DNA of 64,000 nucleotides from HK1 sp965202875 (GCA_965202875.1 OZ241870.1:620001-684000), one strand, 5' to 3'. Counted from the stretch's first letter, positions 1-8,899 are shown. Notes: generated by a model not told the origin, from the sequence alone. Numbers and translations are program-made.

Positions 1-756
1 GATTCGCTGGGATACAACCCCGACGACACCGGCCGGCCCATCGAGAGCTGGGCGGAGCTGTTCAGCGAGGACTTCAAGGGCGCGGTCGCCCTGCTCAACG
101 TCCCCCAGATCGGGGTCATGGACGCGGCCCTGGCCATCGAAGGGCTCGGGGCCTACAAGTTCAAGGACAAGGGCAACATGAGCCGCGAGGAGATCGACTT
201 CCTCATCGACTTCCTCATCGCGAAGAAGGAGGAAGGCCACTTCCGGGCGTTCTGGGAGACCTTCGGCCAGTCCGTGAACCTGATGGTGAGCGGGGAGGTG
301 GTGCTGGAGAGCATGTGGTCGCCGGCGGTCACCGCGATCAAGGCCGAGGGCGTGCCTTGCGTCTACGCCTTCCCGAAGGAGGGGATGCGGGGCTGGCACG
401 GTGGCTGCGCGATCTCCTCGAAAGTGACCGGCAAGGCCCTCGACCAGGCCTACGAGTACATCAACTGGTGGCTCGACGGCTGGGGCGGCGCGTTCGTCGC
501 CCGGCAGGGGTATTACATGTCCGTGCCCGAGAACGTGAAGAAGCACCTGGAGCCCGAGGAATGGGACTTCTGGTACGAGGGCAAGCCGGCCGCCAGGGAG
601 CTGCCGGATCCCTTCGGCACCATCATCGTGGAGAAGGGCGAGGTCCGCGACGGCGGATCGTACTGGAACCGCTTCAGCAACATCGCGGTATGGAACTCGC
701 TGATGGACGAGAACGACTACCTCGTGAAGCGCTGGACGGAGTTCCTGAGCGCCTGA
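1..756 (+). CDS. Polyamine-type ABC transporter substrate-binding protein (PotD-like), 5' truncated by window edge
   Basis: The reading frame is open from base 1, so only the C-terminal 251 residues are present. They look like the second lobe of a spermidine/putrescine-type periplasmic binding protein: a segment reading ESMWSPAVTAIKAEGVP, then PKEGMRGWHGGCAIS, then a WWLDGWGGAFVARQGYY stretch and a C-terminal W-N-x-L region. Known members of this family capture the ligand in the periplasm and deliver it to PotB/PotC permeases. Intact potB and potC lie about 16 kb downstream on the same strand, with a decayed copy at about 9 kb, so I infer that an operon was split by later insertions. The ligand cannot be read from this sequence. 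Confidence 0.85.
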   Translation, partial: DSLGYNPDDTGRPIESWAELFSEDFKGAVALLNVPQIGVMDAALAIEGLGAYKFKDKGNMSREEIDFLIDFLIAKKEEGHFRAFWETFGQSVNLMVSGEVVLESMWSPAVTAIKAEGVPCVYAFPKEGMRGWHGGCAISSKVTGKALDQAYEYINWWLDGWGGAFVARQGYYMSVPENVKKHLEPEEWDFWYEGKPAARELPDPFGTIIVEKGEVRDGGSYWNRFSNIAVWNSLMDENDYLVKRWTEFLSA

Positions 757-964
757 CGGGGTTCGGCGGGCGGTCGGGAACCTGGGACCGGGGGCGCAGC
801 GACCGCGCCCTCGGCCGCCCCCGGTCGGCATGGCGCGAGGGACGGCCTCGGATCGATGCCGTGTACGGTCGCCGGATTGGCTCGCGACGCGCGGCTTCGA
901 TCAAGTCGTTCACGCACAACGCGCCCCCCTGCGACCCGCGAGCTTGGTTTTCGTCCCCCTTCTG

Positions 965-979
965 GTGTATACGATACAC
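965..979. promoter_or_regulatory. Palindromic operator directly before vapB
   Basis: A perfect inverted repeat, GTGTAT-ACG-ATACAC, ends at the base before the vapB start codon. Antitoxins of the AbrB/RHH type usually bind such palindromes to repress their own operon, so this is the likely autoregulatory site. Confidence 0.6.
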
Positions 980-1183
980 ATGGCACGCACCAACATCGAC
1001 ATCGACGACGAGGCTTGCACCGAAGTCATGCGTCGCTACCGGCTCTCGACGAAACGCGAAGCTGTCAATTTCGCATTGCGCATGGTGGCGGCCGAGCCTC
1101 TCGGGCTCGACGAGGCCCGAGGACTTCGGGGATCGGGCTGGGACGGCGACCTCGAGGAGATGCGTTCCGGGCGCGCGAGGTGA
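980..1183 (+). CDS. vapB: VapB-type antitoxin
   Basis: This 67-residue protein begins MARTNIDIDDEACTEVMRRY and continues STKREAVNFALR, which is the typical ribbon-helix-helix VapB pattern with a strand, two helices and a short toxin-wrapping tail ending in EMRSGRAR. The ATG at 980 is chosen because it directly follows a palindromic operator and gives the usual family length. The stop codon overlaps the GTG start of the downstream vapC, an overlap typical of translationally coupled toxin-antitoxin pairs. It would neutralise the PIN-domain RNase, but that toxin gene is broken here, so the antitoxin may be an orphan. Confidence 0.8.
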   Translation: MARTNIDIDDEACTEVMRRYRLSTKREAVNFALRMVAAEPLGLDEARGLRGSGWDGDLEEMRSGRAR

Positions 1184-1638
1184 TCCTGGTCGACACCTCG
1201 GCGTGGATCGAATTCCTTCGCGACACTGGGTCCACGGTCTGCAACCGTGTCGAGGAGCTGATGGAGAGCGAAATCGCCGTCTGCGATCCCATCCGAATGG
1301 AGGTGCTCGCCGGCGCCCGGAACGAACGCCACCTGAGAAGCCTTCGCGGATTGCTCGCGCGCACGACCCTTCTCCCGACCCATCCTGCCGACTACGACGA
1401 GGCGGCCGCCCTGTATCGTGCCTGCCGCCGCGAGACCGTGCGGTGTCTTCGGCGCCGCGGCGGAGAGGCGGCCGCCCTGTATCGTGCCTGCCGCCGCGAG
1501 GGAGAGACCGTTCGCTAGCTGATCGACTGCCTCTTCGGCTCGGTTGCCATCCGCGCCGGCGCGGCAGTGCTTCACAGCGACAGCGATTTCGACGTGCTGG
1601 TGCGGCACACAGGGCTGCGGGTCGATCCCCGTCGGTGA
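1180..1638 (+). pseudogene. vapC: VapC PIN-domain toxin broken by an internal duplication and a nonsense codon
   Basis: Translation from the GTG at 1180 gives VILVDTSAWIEFLRDTGS, the PIN-domain start with its first catalytic Asp, then a helix ending in EVLAGARNERH. A 22-codon tandem duplication follows: the segment EAAALYRACRRE occurs twice. An in-frame TAG at 1516-1518 ends translation. Beyond the stop, in the same frame to 1638, the missing C-terminus is still readable (LIDCLFGSVAIRAGAAVLHSDSDFDVL), including the final acidic residues of the PIN active site. A protein ending at 1518 would lack those residues and should be inactive. The lesions are in-frame, so they are not simple homopolymer sequencing errors. 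Confidence 0.8.
1399..1500 (+). repeat. In-frame partial tandem duplication inside vapC
   Basis: A 36-base sequence at 1399-1434 recurs identically at 1465-1500, giving a period of 66 bases (22 codons). The 30 bases between the copies read TVRCLRRRGG. The reading frame is preserved through the duplication. Confidence 0.85.
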
Positions 1639-2205
1639 TGCCTGCGTCCTGCATCGGTGCCATGTGGAGGGGAATTGCGAAACGAGAGCGGAAGCACCAG
1701 CCGGCACCTCTCGAACTCGTGAACGACTTCGCGAATGCCGGCAATGGACGGCAGAATCGCACGACAGCCCCCGACGTCCTGCGTTCGCGCGAGCTGCGCA
1801 ATCGGGAAGGACCGGCGAAAACAATCCGCCCGATCCCGTCCCCGCGGCACTTCGCCGGCAACGTAGCACATCGCGCCGTGCAGGCCGCTCCGGATACATT
1901 CCTCTGGCCCACCCGTTCCGCGCCTATCCACGAGCATCCGGCGGAAGCGCGCCGGCAAGCGCCCCCGGTGTTCGTTCGTCTCGTCGGGCGGCGAGCGCAG
2001 CAGAGAAACCACACGTCCGGGATACGCGCATCGCACCTCCGCATCCCGGCATGGCCGGAGCCAGACGCCGGCTGGCGACAATCTTGCGGTCCCATGACGT
2101 CCAACCCGATGGAGCCGGAGCCAAGCGCCGGCTGGCGAACGGATCATCGTCGCCTTGCCGCAAAGATTTCACGGACAAGTAACCGATGGGCCGGCAACGC
2201 GCGGA
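1639..2205. other. Region without a recognisable gene; short degenerate direct repeats
   Basis: No convincing coding region on either strand. Two near-identical motifs of the form GGAGCCA(G/A)(A/G)CGCCGGCTGGCGA occur near 2056 and 2116. A related motif (GGAACCAGGCGCCGGTCGGCG) followed by a similar phrase, AGA(C/T)TTCACGG(G/A)CAAG, is found near 26180-26240, so this may be a decayed dispersed repeat. Confidence 0.4.
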
Positions 2206-3260
2206 TCAATCGCCGACCAGGGCCAGCATGTCGGTGTGAATTCTGCGCCAGTCCCGGCCGAGATCGATCCCCCGCGCCCGGATGGAGAATCCCTCCAGGC
2301 GGACATCCACCTTCAGCGGCTCGTCCACCACCGGGTAGAGAAGGATACCCTCATACCGGGGGCCGGGCTCCGAGGTCGCTTCGCGGTTGCGCAGGTAGGC
2401 CAGCAACTGGTACAGGTGCTCCGAGCGGAGCTTCCTGACGCCACGGTGGTCGCTCAGGGCCTGCCGGTAATACTTGGCGTCCAGCACGATCCGCCGATGC
2501 TCCGATTCCAGGATGAGGTCCGCCGCCATCCGCGGGATCATCGGGCGCTGGTCTTCCCGCGTACCTGCGTCATCCCACCGGATTCCGCGCCCGCGGGGGT
2601 TCACGCGATACTCATTCTGTTCGCGGCGGTAGAACTCGACGGCGAAATCCTCGAACAGCGCCGACATCCGGTATTCGTCCTTCCGCAAATCCCGGAACCT
2701 TGCCGACCCCGATCGTTCCTCGACGATCAGGCAATCGTGGATGAGCTCGCAGATCGACATCAGGAAGCGGTAGAGGTGGCGGTTGCGGTCGAGCTGAACC
2801 CGCTGGAACAGCCGGCGTTCCAGCCGCACGGGGCGGATGCCTTCGAGCTTCCTGTACGCCGTCCGGATCTCCGGGCGCACTTGGTCGGCGTCGAGGTCCG
2901 GGAGCTTCAACAGGGCGGCGAGGGTGGAACGCAGGATGCGGTTGTGAAGCACGTCGTGGGAAAGCTCCTCGAACTCGCAGGCCGCCCGGCCACGAGCGCG
3001 TAACGCCCGTTTCGCCGTCTCGCCGACCGACAGTTTGCCACGGATGCCGGCGAGATCTTCCCGCAGCTCCCGATAGCCACGATCGATGCCCTGGCGGATC
3101 AGGCGGAACGTCCCTTCGGCGAGGACCTTGCCGAGAAGGTGGTGGGTTCCGTCCAGCCCCGCCACAGCTCTTCCCGCCGGACGACGTCCGCCTCCCTGAC
3201 GTGCCTCCACGCATAGCACAGCAGGTAGTAGAGGTTGGCGATGGGGATGGAGCGGGTCAC
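2206..3260 (-). pseudogene. mcrC: McrC-like subunit of a modification-dependent restriction system, frameshifted
   Basis: From a GTG at 3258-3260, preceded by a GGAGG ribosome site, the protein begins VTRSIPIANLYYLLCYAW, the hallmark N-terminus of McrC. The frame is lost at a run of four C at 3157-3160 (G on the coding strand). Adding one base there rejoins REELWRG to LDGTHHLLGKVLAEGTF, and the rest reads through to 2206. The second part contains the PD-(D/E)XK nuclease core (MAADLILESEHRRIVLDAKYY, followed by LYQLLAYL). McrC is the endonuclease subunit that cuts DNA when McrB translocates. It is read in the same direction as mcrB, 73 bases downstream of it. The one-base error in a homopolymer could be a real lesion or an assembly error. 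Confidence 0.8.
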
Positions 3261-3333
3261 CGCCGCCTCCGGCCGGGCTCGATGATCGGAGAAGCGAGCA
3301 GCGGATGACAGAGACAATTGGTGATGGGGGCGA

Positions 3334-4677
3334 TCACCGCCGCAGCGTCTCCAACAGCTCGGCGACGGTCTCCGGGCGGTCGAACCAGTACTCGCGCAGC
3401 AAGGGTTCGATCTGCGTATCGACGATCGTGCGGAACCAGCGATCGTCCGGCGACTCTTCTTCGCCGCTCGGAACGAAATAGCTGTGCCCGATCCGGAAGC
3501 CCGGCCCGAGATCCTCGTCTTCCCGGATACGCTCGTTGATCGCGGAGATGCTGTCGTCGATTCGCTTGACGAGGGATTCATCGACGCCTGCTTCGATCAG
3601 GTACTTCCTGAATGCCTCGGTACGGTAGGCGGGTTGCAGGGTCTCGAATGCGAAGCGGCGGCGCAGCGCGTAGTCGACCATCGCGAGGGATCGGTCCGCG
3701 GTGTTCATCAGGCCCAGGACGTGCACGTTCTCCGGTACGGAGAAACGCTCTCCGGTGACGCTGTAGGTCAGGGGAATCTCGTACTCCGATCCCCGTTTGT
3801 CCGCCTCGATCAGCATGAGGAGTTCCCCGAATATCCTGGACAGGTTCCCCCGGTTGATCTCGTCGATGATGAAGACGAAGGGCGTATTCGGGCTCTTGCC
3901 GGCACGCTCGCAGAACTCGAAGAACACGCCGTTCCTCAACGTGAAGCCTCCCGTTTCGGTCGGTCTCCAGCCCTGCACGAAGTCCTCGTAGGCGTATGAC
4001 TGGTGGAACTGCACCATTTCGATCGAGGAAGAGTCCTTGCGCCCGCTCAGGCACCACGCGATCCGCCTGGCGATGAAGGTTTTTCCGACGCCGGGCGGAC
4101 CCTGGAGGATCAGGTTCTTGCGCAGGGCGATGGAGTCGAGGATGCGCGTGAGCTGATTCCGGCTGACGAAAAGATCCCGAAGCGCCGAATGGACATCGTA
4201 GGGTTCCGGAGCCTCTTGCCAATCCTGCCGATCGGTCTCTGCTTCGATCTCCTCGTCCGCCTCGCTCATTTCATGGTTCGCTGGCCTGCCGGCCTTATTG
4301 CGCTGGGCATTTCCTCCTGCTCCGCCGTAGCGCTGTGGGTTGACGCTCTGGAGAACGCGGCGTGCCTCTTCCGTAGGGTCCGGGTACCCCTGGTGCCGGT
4401 GTACCCGCGCAATCGCGTTCAAGTCGTGCGTGACCCATTTGCGCCCGACTGGGGGCCAGGCTCCCTCTTCGTTTCCGAGCCCGACCCACTCCTCCACAGT
4501 CTCGCGGCTCGCGGGCAGCGGACACTTTCCGTGCTTCTCCGCCCACCGCACGAATTTGCGGAACTGATTCCGCTGGCGTTCCCCGGTCGTTGGGCCGACC
4601 TTCTTTCCGCTCAGGTTGTGCTGAGCCAACGCCGCATTGAAGGCGGCCAGACATGCTTGCTCCGTGGTGGATTCCAT
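3334..4677 (-). CDS. mcrB: McrB-like AAA+ GTPase with a recombinase-like N-terminal domain
   Basis: This 447-residue protein has the McrB motor in residues 160-447: Walker A GPPGVGKT (193-200), Walker B VFIIDEINRGNLSRIFGELL, and the sensor phrase GLMNTADRSLAMVDYALRRRFAF. McrB uses GTP hydrolysis to translocate DNA and activates McrC cleavage at modified sites; its N-terminus chooses the target. Here residues about 25-115 do not resemble the usual McrB reader domains. They read like the SAM-like core-binding domain of tyrosine recombinases (RNQFRKFVRWAEKHG, LPASRETVEEW, LNAIARVHRHQGYPDPTEE). An acidic linker (EMSEADEEIEAETDRQ) joins the two parts. The frameshifted mcrC follows in the same direction. 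Confidence 0.88.
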   Translation of the reverse strand: MESTTEQACLAAFNAALAQHNLSGKKVGPTTGERQRNQFRKFVRWAEKHGKCPLPASRETVEEWVGLGNEEGAWPPVGRKWVTHDLNAIARVHRHQGYPDPTEEARRVLQSVNPQRYGGAGGNAQRNKAGRPANHEMSEADEEIEAETDRQDWQEAPEPYDVHSALRDLFVSRNQLTRILDSIALRKNLILQGPPGVGKTFIARRIAWCLSGRKDSSSIEMVQFHQSYAYEDFVQGWRPTETGGFTLRNGVFFEFCERAGKSPNTPFVFIIDEINRGNLSRIFGELLMLIEADKRGSEYEIPLTYSVTGERFSVPENVHVLGLMNTADRSLAMVDYALRRRFAFETLQPAYRTEAFRKYLIEAGVDESLVKRIDDSISAINERIREDEDLGPGFRIGHSYFVPSGEEESPDDRWFRTIVDTQIEPLLREYWFDRPETVAELLETLRR

Positions 4678-5219
4678 TGCTCGTACTCATTGTCGTGTGT
4701 GGTGCCGAGGGGAGAGGAGGGTATCGCGCGGGAGTGCGCAGGGAGGTCTCCGCCCGGTATGGGGCTTGCCTGCCGGGAAGCCCCCCGCTGGGGAGGCTTG
4801 TTCGCATTCCCTCCGGAAGCCAAGGCGGGAGCCGTGCCCGTGTGCGCTCTTCCGTCCAGGTACCTTCTCGGGCATCCGGACGACTCCGCCTCCGCGTTCG
4901 AAACCGGCGCACTCCGCACGAAGCGGGGAATTGCGGCCGCGCGGGTCGGGCACGATGCCCGTGCCCGCGGGACGCGCGCTTTCCGCTGAACGCCGGAGGC
5001 GTGAAGCGATGCCAATATCGCGATGCCGCGTCGGGAAGTGCGCACGGGAGTTGCGCGCGTTCAACGCGGCTCTATGCCGAAACCGCCGGCGGGGCGTGTC
5101 GGGGCTCGGGCCGGAAACGTCGGCCGCTTCCAGCTCTTCTCATGCCACCTCGGCCGCACGCTCCGCCAGAGCCGTCAGATCGGTCCAGTCCCCGCCGTCC
5201 GCATCATCGGAAAGAATCC
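4678..5219. other. Gap upstream of mcrB; no gene seen
   Basis: Frames on both strands are open only because of the high GC content, and none shows a recognisable protein. The mcrB promoter should lie at the left end, near 4680-4720. Confidence 0.4.
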
Positions 5220-5504
5220 TCAGTCCTCCTCTTCGATGTCGGACTTGGCGATGAAGTGGACGTAGGGCCAGCCAGGGGAGTCCTCCGCGTCCCACCACAC
5301 CTTGGAGAAAATCTCCGAGCGCACGCTCATCGTGCCCTCGGCACTCAAATCCTCGAAGGCAGCGTCGTAGATGATCCTCACGTCCACCAAGGGATCGTCA
5401 TAATGGTCGAAGCCGGGCTTGACGTTGACGTTGACGATGTCGATGTCGCCGAAGCGGGCCTTGAAGGCCGCCTCCGCGATCTCGCGTACCTGCTGATTGT
5501 TCAT
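5220..5504 (-). CDS. Unknown 94-residue acidic protein, partner of the HEPN gene
   Basis: The protein starts MNNQQVREIAEAAFKARFGD after a clear GGAGG ribosome site and ends in an acidic tail, SDIEEED. The middle has alternating hydrophobic strands (IDIVNVNVKPGFDHYDDPLVDVRIIYD), then WWDAEDSPGWPYVHFIA. It begins 10 bases after the HEPN gene stop and is surely co-transcribed with it. I do not recognise the family. It lacks the GSxxxxxDxD motif of the MNT nucleotidyltransferases that normally pair with HEPN proteins. Its acidity and position would suit an antitoxin or a regulator of the HEPN protein, which is inference. Confidence 0.7.
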   Translation of the reverse strand: MNNQQVREIAEAAFKARFGDIDIVNVNVKPGFDHYDDPLVDVRIIYDAAFEDLSAEGTMSVRSEIFSKVWWDAEDSPGWPYVHFIAKSDIEEED

Positions 5505-5514
5505 GCCGGACCTC

Positions 5515-5979
5515 CTACGGTGCTCGTTGCCTGAATAGCACATGCGCGGCGAAACCGCGCCTGGCGTTGACGTCCGCCTGCTCGAACCGGCTGATGGCGA
5601 GTTCCGCGGAAGCGATGGAGTGCAGAACGTCGGACTTCCGGTAAGCAGCCGCGTCCAGCGCGTAATCCGCCTGCTGTCGCGCCTCCTGCAATATGACGAA
5701 CGCCTCGGCGAAGTCGCGGATTTCGGCCGGGAACTCCCGGATCGTCTGCCCTCGCAGGCACGCGCTCCTGGCCCTGCCGTGCTCCAGCGCCCGGTACGTC
5801 CGATGCCACGCCGGGCTGCGTGCAGTGCCGATGAACAGGTCGGCCGCCGACGCCGCCAAGGTGTGGAACATGGCGTAGTACGCGGTGCTGACGGCGCGGC
5901 GCAGCCTCGCCTGCGTGGGCGGTGCCCGGTCGGATTCCACAAGGGCGCGGGCGGCTTCCATCAAGTCACGCGGGTTCAC
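5515..5979 (-). CDS. HEPN-domain protein
   Basis: This 154-residue all-helical protein starts at a GTG (MNPRDLMEAARAL). Residues about 25-45 read LRRAVSTAYYAMFHTLA, the helix signature of HEPN domains, and RTYRALEHG (with RX6H/RX3H spacing) occupies the place of the HEPN RNase motif. The C-terminal half (FAEAFVILQEARQQADYALD, then KSDVLHSIASAELAISRFEQ) is also helical. HEPN proteins are often RNases in toxin-antitoxin or abortive-infection systems. It is the first gene of a two-gene unit, followed by an uncharacterised acidic protein. Whether it is catalytic here is not shown. Confidence 0.75.
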   Translation of the reverse strand: MNPRDLMEAARALVESDRAPPTQARLRRAVSTAYYAMFHTLAASAADLFIGTARSPAWHRTYRALEHGRARSACLRGQTIREFPAEIRDFAEAFVILQEARQQADYALDAAAYRKSDVLHSIASAELAISRFEQADVNARRGFAAHVLFRQRAP

Positions 5980-6307
5980 GGCGCGGGGCCTCGGAGCGTC
6001 GGTGTCGGCGTACCCTGCATCGTACTATGGCCGGGTTGCGCCAGAAGCCGGGCCGGGCCGCACTGATCGCGGGGATGGGGAAGGACGCGGCACTCCCCGT
6101 ACCCAACGCCCCACCACCCGCCGGCCACGTCGATTCTCCCGTGGCTGAGCGATCGGAGCGCTTTCGGCTTTCGGCGGTTTTCCGTGACGGCTTCGGCGCA
6201 TTTCCATCCGGCCCATTGCGAATCTATTGGATTCGATGGTTCACGAGCCGTTGCGAAGCGGCCGGAAGCATCACGCGAAGAAGCGTCCCAAGGACGCAGG
6301 TCGATCA
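5980..6307. other. Gap between the HEPN pair and the DUF4143 ATPase; nothing recognised
   Basis: No gene or RNA recognised. It should contain the promoter of the HEPN operon at its left end and the 3' end of the ATPase transcript at its right end. Confidence 0.35.
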
Positions 6308-7857
6308 TCACCCATCGATCATCCAGGCCAGCATGGACGCCGGTATCGCCATGACGTCGGCGTCCTCCAGGTTCAGCTCCGAGCGGGTCGCGACGATGCC
6401 GCGCCAGCCGGACGCGGCCAGGGTCTGCGCGTCGCGCCGCCAGCGGCCGTCGACGTACTTCGACTCGATGGCGACGCCCCCGAATCCGGGACCGACGAAG
6501 TCGATCTCCTTGCGGGTCCGGGTCCGGTGGTGCAGGACGCGGTCGAACTCCATGGTGCTGCCGGGATCATCGCGCTCGAAGCTCCGCAGCAGCGCCATGC
6601 CGAGCTGCTGCTCCGAGAGTGCCTCCGTAGAGGGCGTGCCCGCACCGAGTGCGCCCGTACCTGGCGCGTTCGCATCGAGGGCGTCCGCGACTCCGTGCCG
6701 ACGGTCGCCGCCCGCATCGGGCATGCCGGGAGCGAGGCGCGCGTAGACGGGGTCGGTGAAATAGATCTTGGCCTGGGCGTTCAACTTGGGCCGCAGCCCG
6801 TCTTCACGATGGCAGGGCCAGAGGACGAACGCTTCACGCAGCTCGTCGACCCGCCGCCGCGCGGTCGGCTGGGAAACGTCGAGACCGTCCGCGAGCGCCA
6901 CGTAGCTGACGGGGGAGCAGAGCCCCTTGGCCATCCGGTGCATGAAGGCGGTGGTCTGCACCCGTGACCAGTCCGCGCGCCGGAATGCGTCTCCATGGAT
7001 GACGTCGATCAGGCCGCGCACGAACGACGGGGCGACCTCGTATGGAGCGGACCTGCTCCCCGCCTGCCCGCGGCGCTCGTGATTTCGCGCAACGGAATCG
7101 CCGGGCGACCGCGCCGGCGCTCGCCACCCGCGGGAAGTCATGTGGCCGGAGACCGCGGCGGGAAAGCCGCCCACCCGCAGGTAGGTGTCCCATGCGTCGG
7201 CCAGCAGGTCCAACCAGGGCGCCAGCGCATGGGCCGCCTCCGACAGCCGGCGTGGCCTCAGGTCGGCGACTCGAAACGGGCCGACCTCCGACGGCGCCGG
7301 CTCTTCCGCCGTCAGCCGTGCGAAGGACCGAAACCCCATCGGCAGCAGCACCCGGTCGGGATCGTCCGCCGGGCCGCACCGCCCGGCAAGCGCTTTCACC
7401 GATCCCGTGAGATCCGCCGCCGACGAGCCGGTGAGCACCACGGTGTCGGTACGGAACCGCGCGTCGTTGTCGCGCAACCACTTGATCCGTTCCGGCCAGC
7501 CATCCGTGATGCCGGTGATCTCGTCGATGAACCAGAACCGCCGCCCGCCGCTCGGCGTGAGCTGCCGGGCGGCGTTGACGAGCCCCCCAGATCGCCTGCG
7601 CGCCAGCCGTCCACCGAGGCATGAAGGACCTGTCTCGGCTCGACCCCGCCGCCGATCAAGGCTTCGATGGTGCGCTTGATCTCCACCGACTTGCCGACCC
7701 TCCGGGGACCGCGCAGCACGTACAGGCCGCCCGGCGCCAGATCGTCGAGCACGCCGGCGGAGTAGCGGAACGGCGCTTCACCGGCTTCCCGCAGGTCCGG
7801 ATCGTCCATCGGCCAGCCGCGCGGATTGCGCCACCAGCGGTTGGTCGCCGCCAGCAT
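6308..7857 (-). pseudogene. AAA-family ATPase with DUF4143 C-terminus, frameshifted
   Basis: The first frame begins at 7857 and holds Walker A LRGPRRVGKS and the phrase RQVLHASVDGWRAGDL. At a run of six C (7583-7588; G on the coding strand) the frame changes. The next frame continues LVNAARQLTPSGGRRFWFIDEITG with the Walker B acidic pair, then VVLTGSSAADL, a winged-helix part (LADGLDVSQPTARRRVDELREAF) and the DUF4143 nuclease-like end (EIDFVGPGFGGVAIESKYVDG). One added base repairs the gene. Members of this family often sit in toxin-antitoxin-rich islands but their function is unclear. As with mcrC, the lesion is in a homopolymer and could be an assembly error. Confidence 0.75.
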
Positions 7858-8218
7858 TTGCTGGATTTCACCCTACTTCACGGAACCACTCCCGAGGTCC
7901 GGTGAATGGATCCAGTCCATTCACGTCGGAAAATGTATACATTATCAAACGCAGAATTTGAATAAGGTGTGCATTTTGCGAAACGTCCTTCGATTTCGCC
8001 CATTCTTTCGACGAACACATCGAGAGACGGAGCATGGGCAGGTGCCTTGGGCGCATGAAGCGGATCGCATCGCCGAACCGTCGTCGGGTGCAAGCCCAGA
8101 GCACCGGCGAACGCCCTTGGCCATGTGCCGGCCCGGCAGCCGGATCGGCGTCGTGACCCATGGGTCGATCCCGGGGAGAGCAGCGCCGGGCAATACCGCC
8201 GGGGTATGGCGGCTCCTC
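7858..8218. promoter_or_regulatory. Intergenic region with an AT-rich segment and the palindrome AATGTATACATT
   Basis: No gene recognised. Around 7925-8010 the base composition drops to AT-rich, unlike the surroundings. It contains a perfect 12-base palindrome at 7933-7944, about 75 bases upstream of the DUF4143 ATPase start. This is the likely promoter and operator of that gene. Confidence 0.4.
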
Positions 8219-8635
8219 TCACAGGTCCATCAAGCGGACGATCCGGCGTCGATGTCGAGCCTTGTCGTAATAGGCGTCGTCGGCGGTGACGAGGGTAGCG
8301 CCCTCGGTGTGCATGGCGGTCGCGTGGTACAGGGTGTCGAACAGGTGGTGCTGCAGGTCGATCGAGAGATCGACGGCCGTCGCGTAGATGGCAGGCGACT
8401 CGACGCTCTCCCATTCGAGCAGTTGCAGATCGAACAGATTCTCCCGGGCGGTTTCCGGCGCTTTTCGTGCGAGCACGGCTGCGACTTCAGCGAGGAAATG
8501 CGGCGGCTGGATCATCCTCGACCGTCCGGCACCGACATCCCGGAGAACGGCGGCGGCCTGATCGGCGTGCGGCTCGTCGGTACGCTCGTTGAAGAACCAT
8601 TTCAGCGCCACGCTGGCGTCCACGACGGCGATCAT
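8219..8635 (-). CDS. VapC-like PIN-domain toxin
   Basis: This 138-residue PIN-domain protein begins MIAVVDASVALKWFFNE (first catalytic Asp). It has a mid-chain Glu in PHFLAEVAAVLARK, and the last acidic cluster in HLFDTLYHATAMHTEGATLVTADDAYYDKA. These are the Mg2+-binding residues of PIN RNases, so the protein looks intact. VapC toxins cleave tRNA or rRNA when free of antitoxin. The start codon overlaps the antitoxin stop by four bases (ATGA), indicating coupled translation. Confidence 0.85.
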   Translation of the reverse strand: MIAVVDASVALKWFFNERTDEPHADQAAAVLRDVGAGRSRMIQPPHFLAEVAAVLARKAPETARENLFDLQLLEWESVESPAIYATAVDLSIDLQHHLFDTLYHATAMHTEGATLVTADDAYYDKARHRRRIVRLMDL

Positions 8636-8865
8636 GGACGCCCTTCCTCCCGTATCGACCGGAGCTCTTCATCGGAGGCGGCCGATGCCCGGCGGCGTCG
8701 GTGCAGAATGCGCTCGATCGCCTCCCGGCCCTTCTGCCTGCGCCGGACCCGCTCCACGGCTTCGCGCATCAACTCAGCGATGACGGCGCTCTTGTTCCGG
8801 CCTTTGAACGTCTCGTTGAAGGCCGTCTTGACGTCCTCCGGCACACTGAAGTTGACGGTGGCCAT
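8632..8865 (-). CDS. Ribbon-helix-helix antitoxin paired with the PIN toxin
   Basis: The 77-residue product begins MATVNFSVPEDVKTAFNETF and continues GRNKSAVIAELMREAVER, the strand-helix-helix pattern of CopG/ParD-like antitoxins. A basic C-terminus rich in Arg follows (RRRQKGREAIERILHRRRRA), ending in an acidic toxin-binding stretch. The ATG at 8865 is preferred over an in-frame TTG at 8898 because the TTG lies inside the operator palindrome. It would repress its own promoter and neutralise the downstream PIN protein. Confidence 0.8.
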   Translation of the reverse strand: MATVNFSVPEDVKTAFNETFKGRNKSAVIAELMREAVERVRRRQKGREAIERILHRRRRASAASDEELRSIREEGRP

Positions 8866-8878
8866 GATACTCGTCTTC

Positions 8879-8899
8879 GTTGTTGAAGATTTCAACAAC
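8879..8899. promoter_or_regulatory. Perfect 21-base palindrome, antitoxin operator
   Basis: Half-sites GTTGTTGAA and TTCAACAAC flank a GAT centre, 14 bases upstream of the antitoxin ATG. The position and symmetry fit an autoregulatory operator for the RHH antitoxin. Confidence 0.65.

Noticed and set aside
4678..5219. Additional gene upstream of mcrB
   Set aside because: Only GC-driven open frames with no protein-like pattern or ribosome site.
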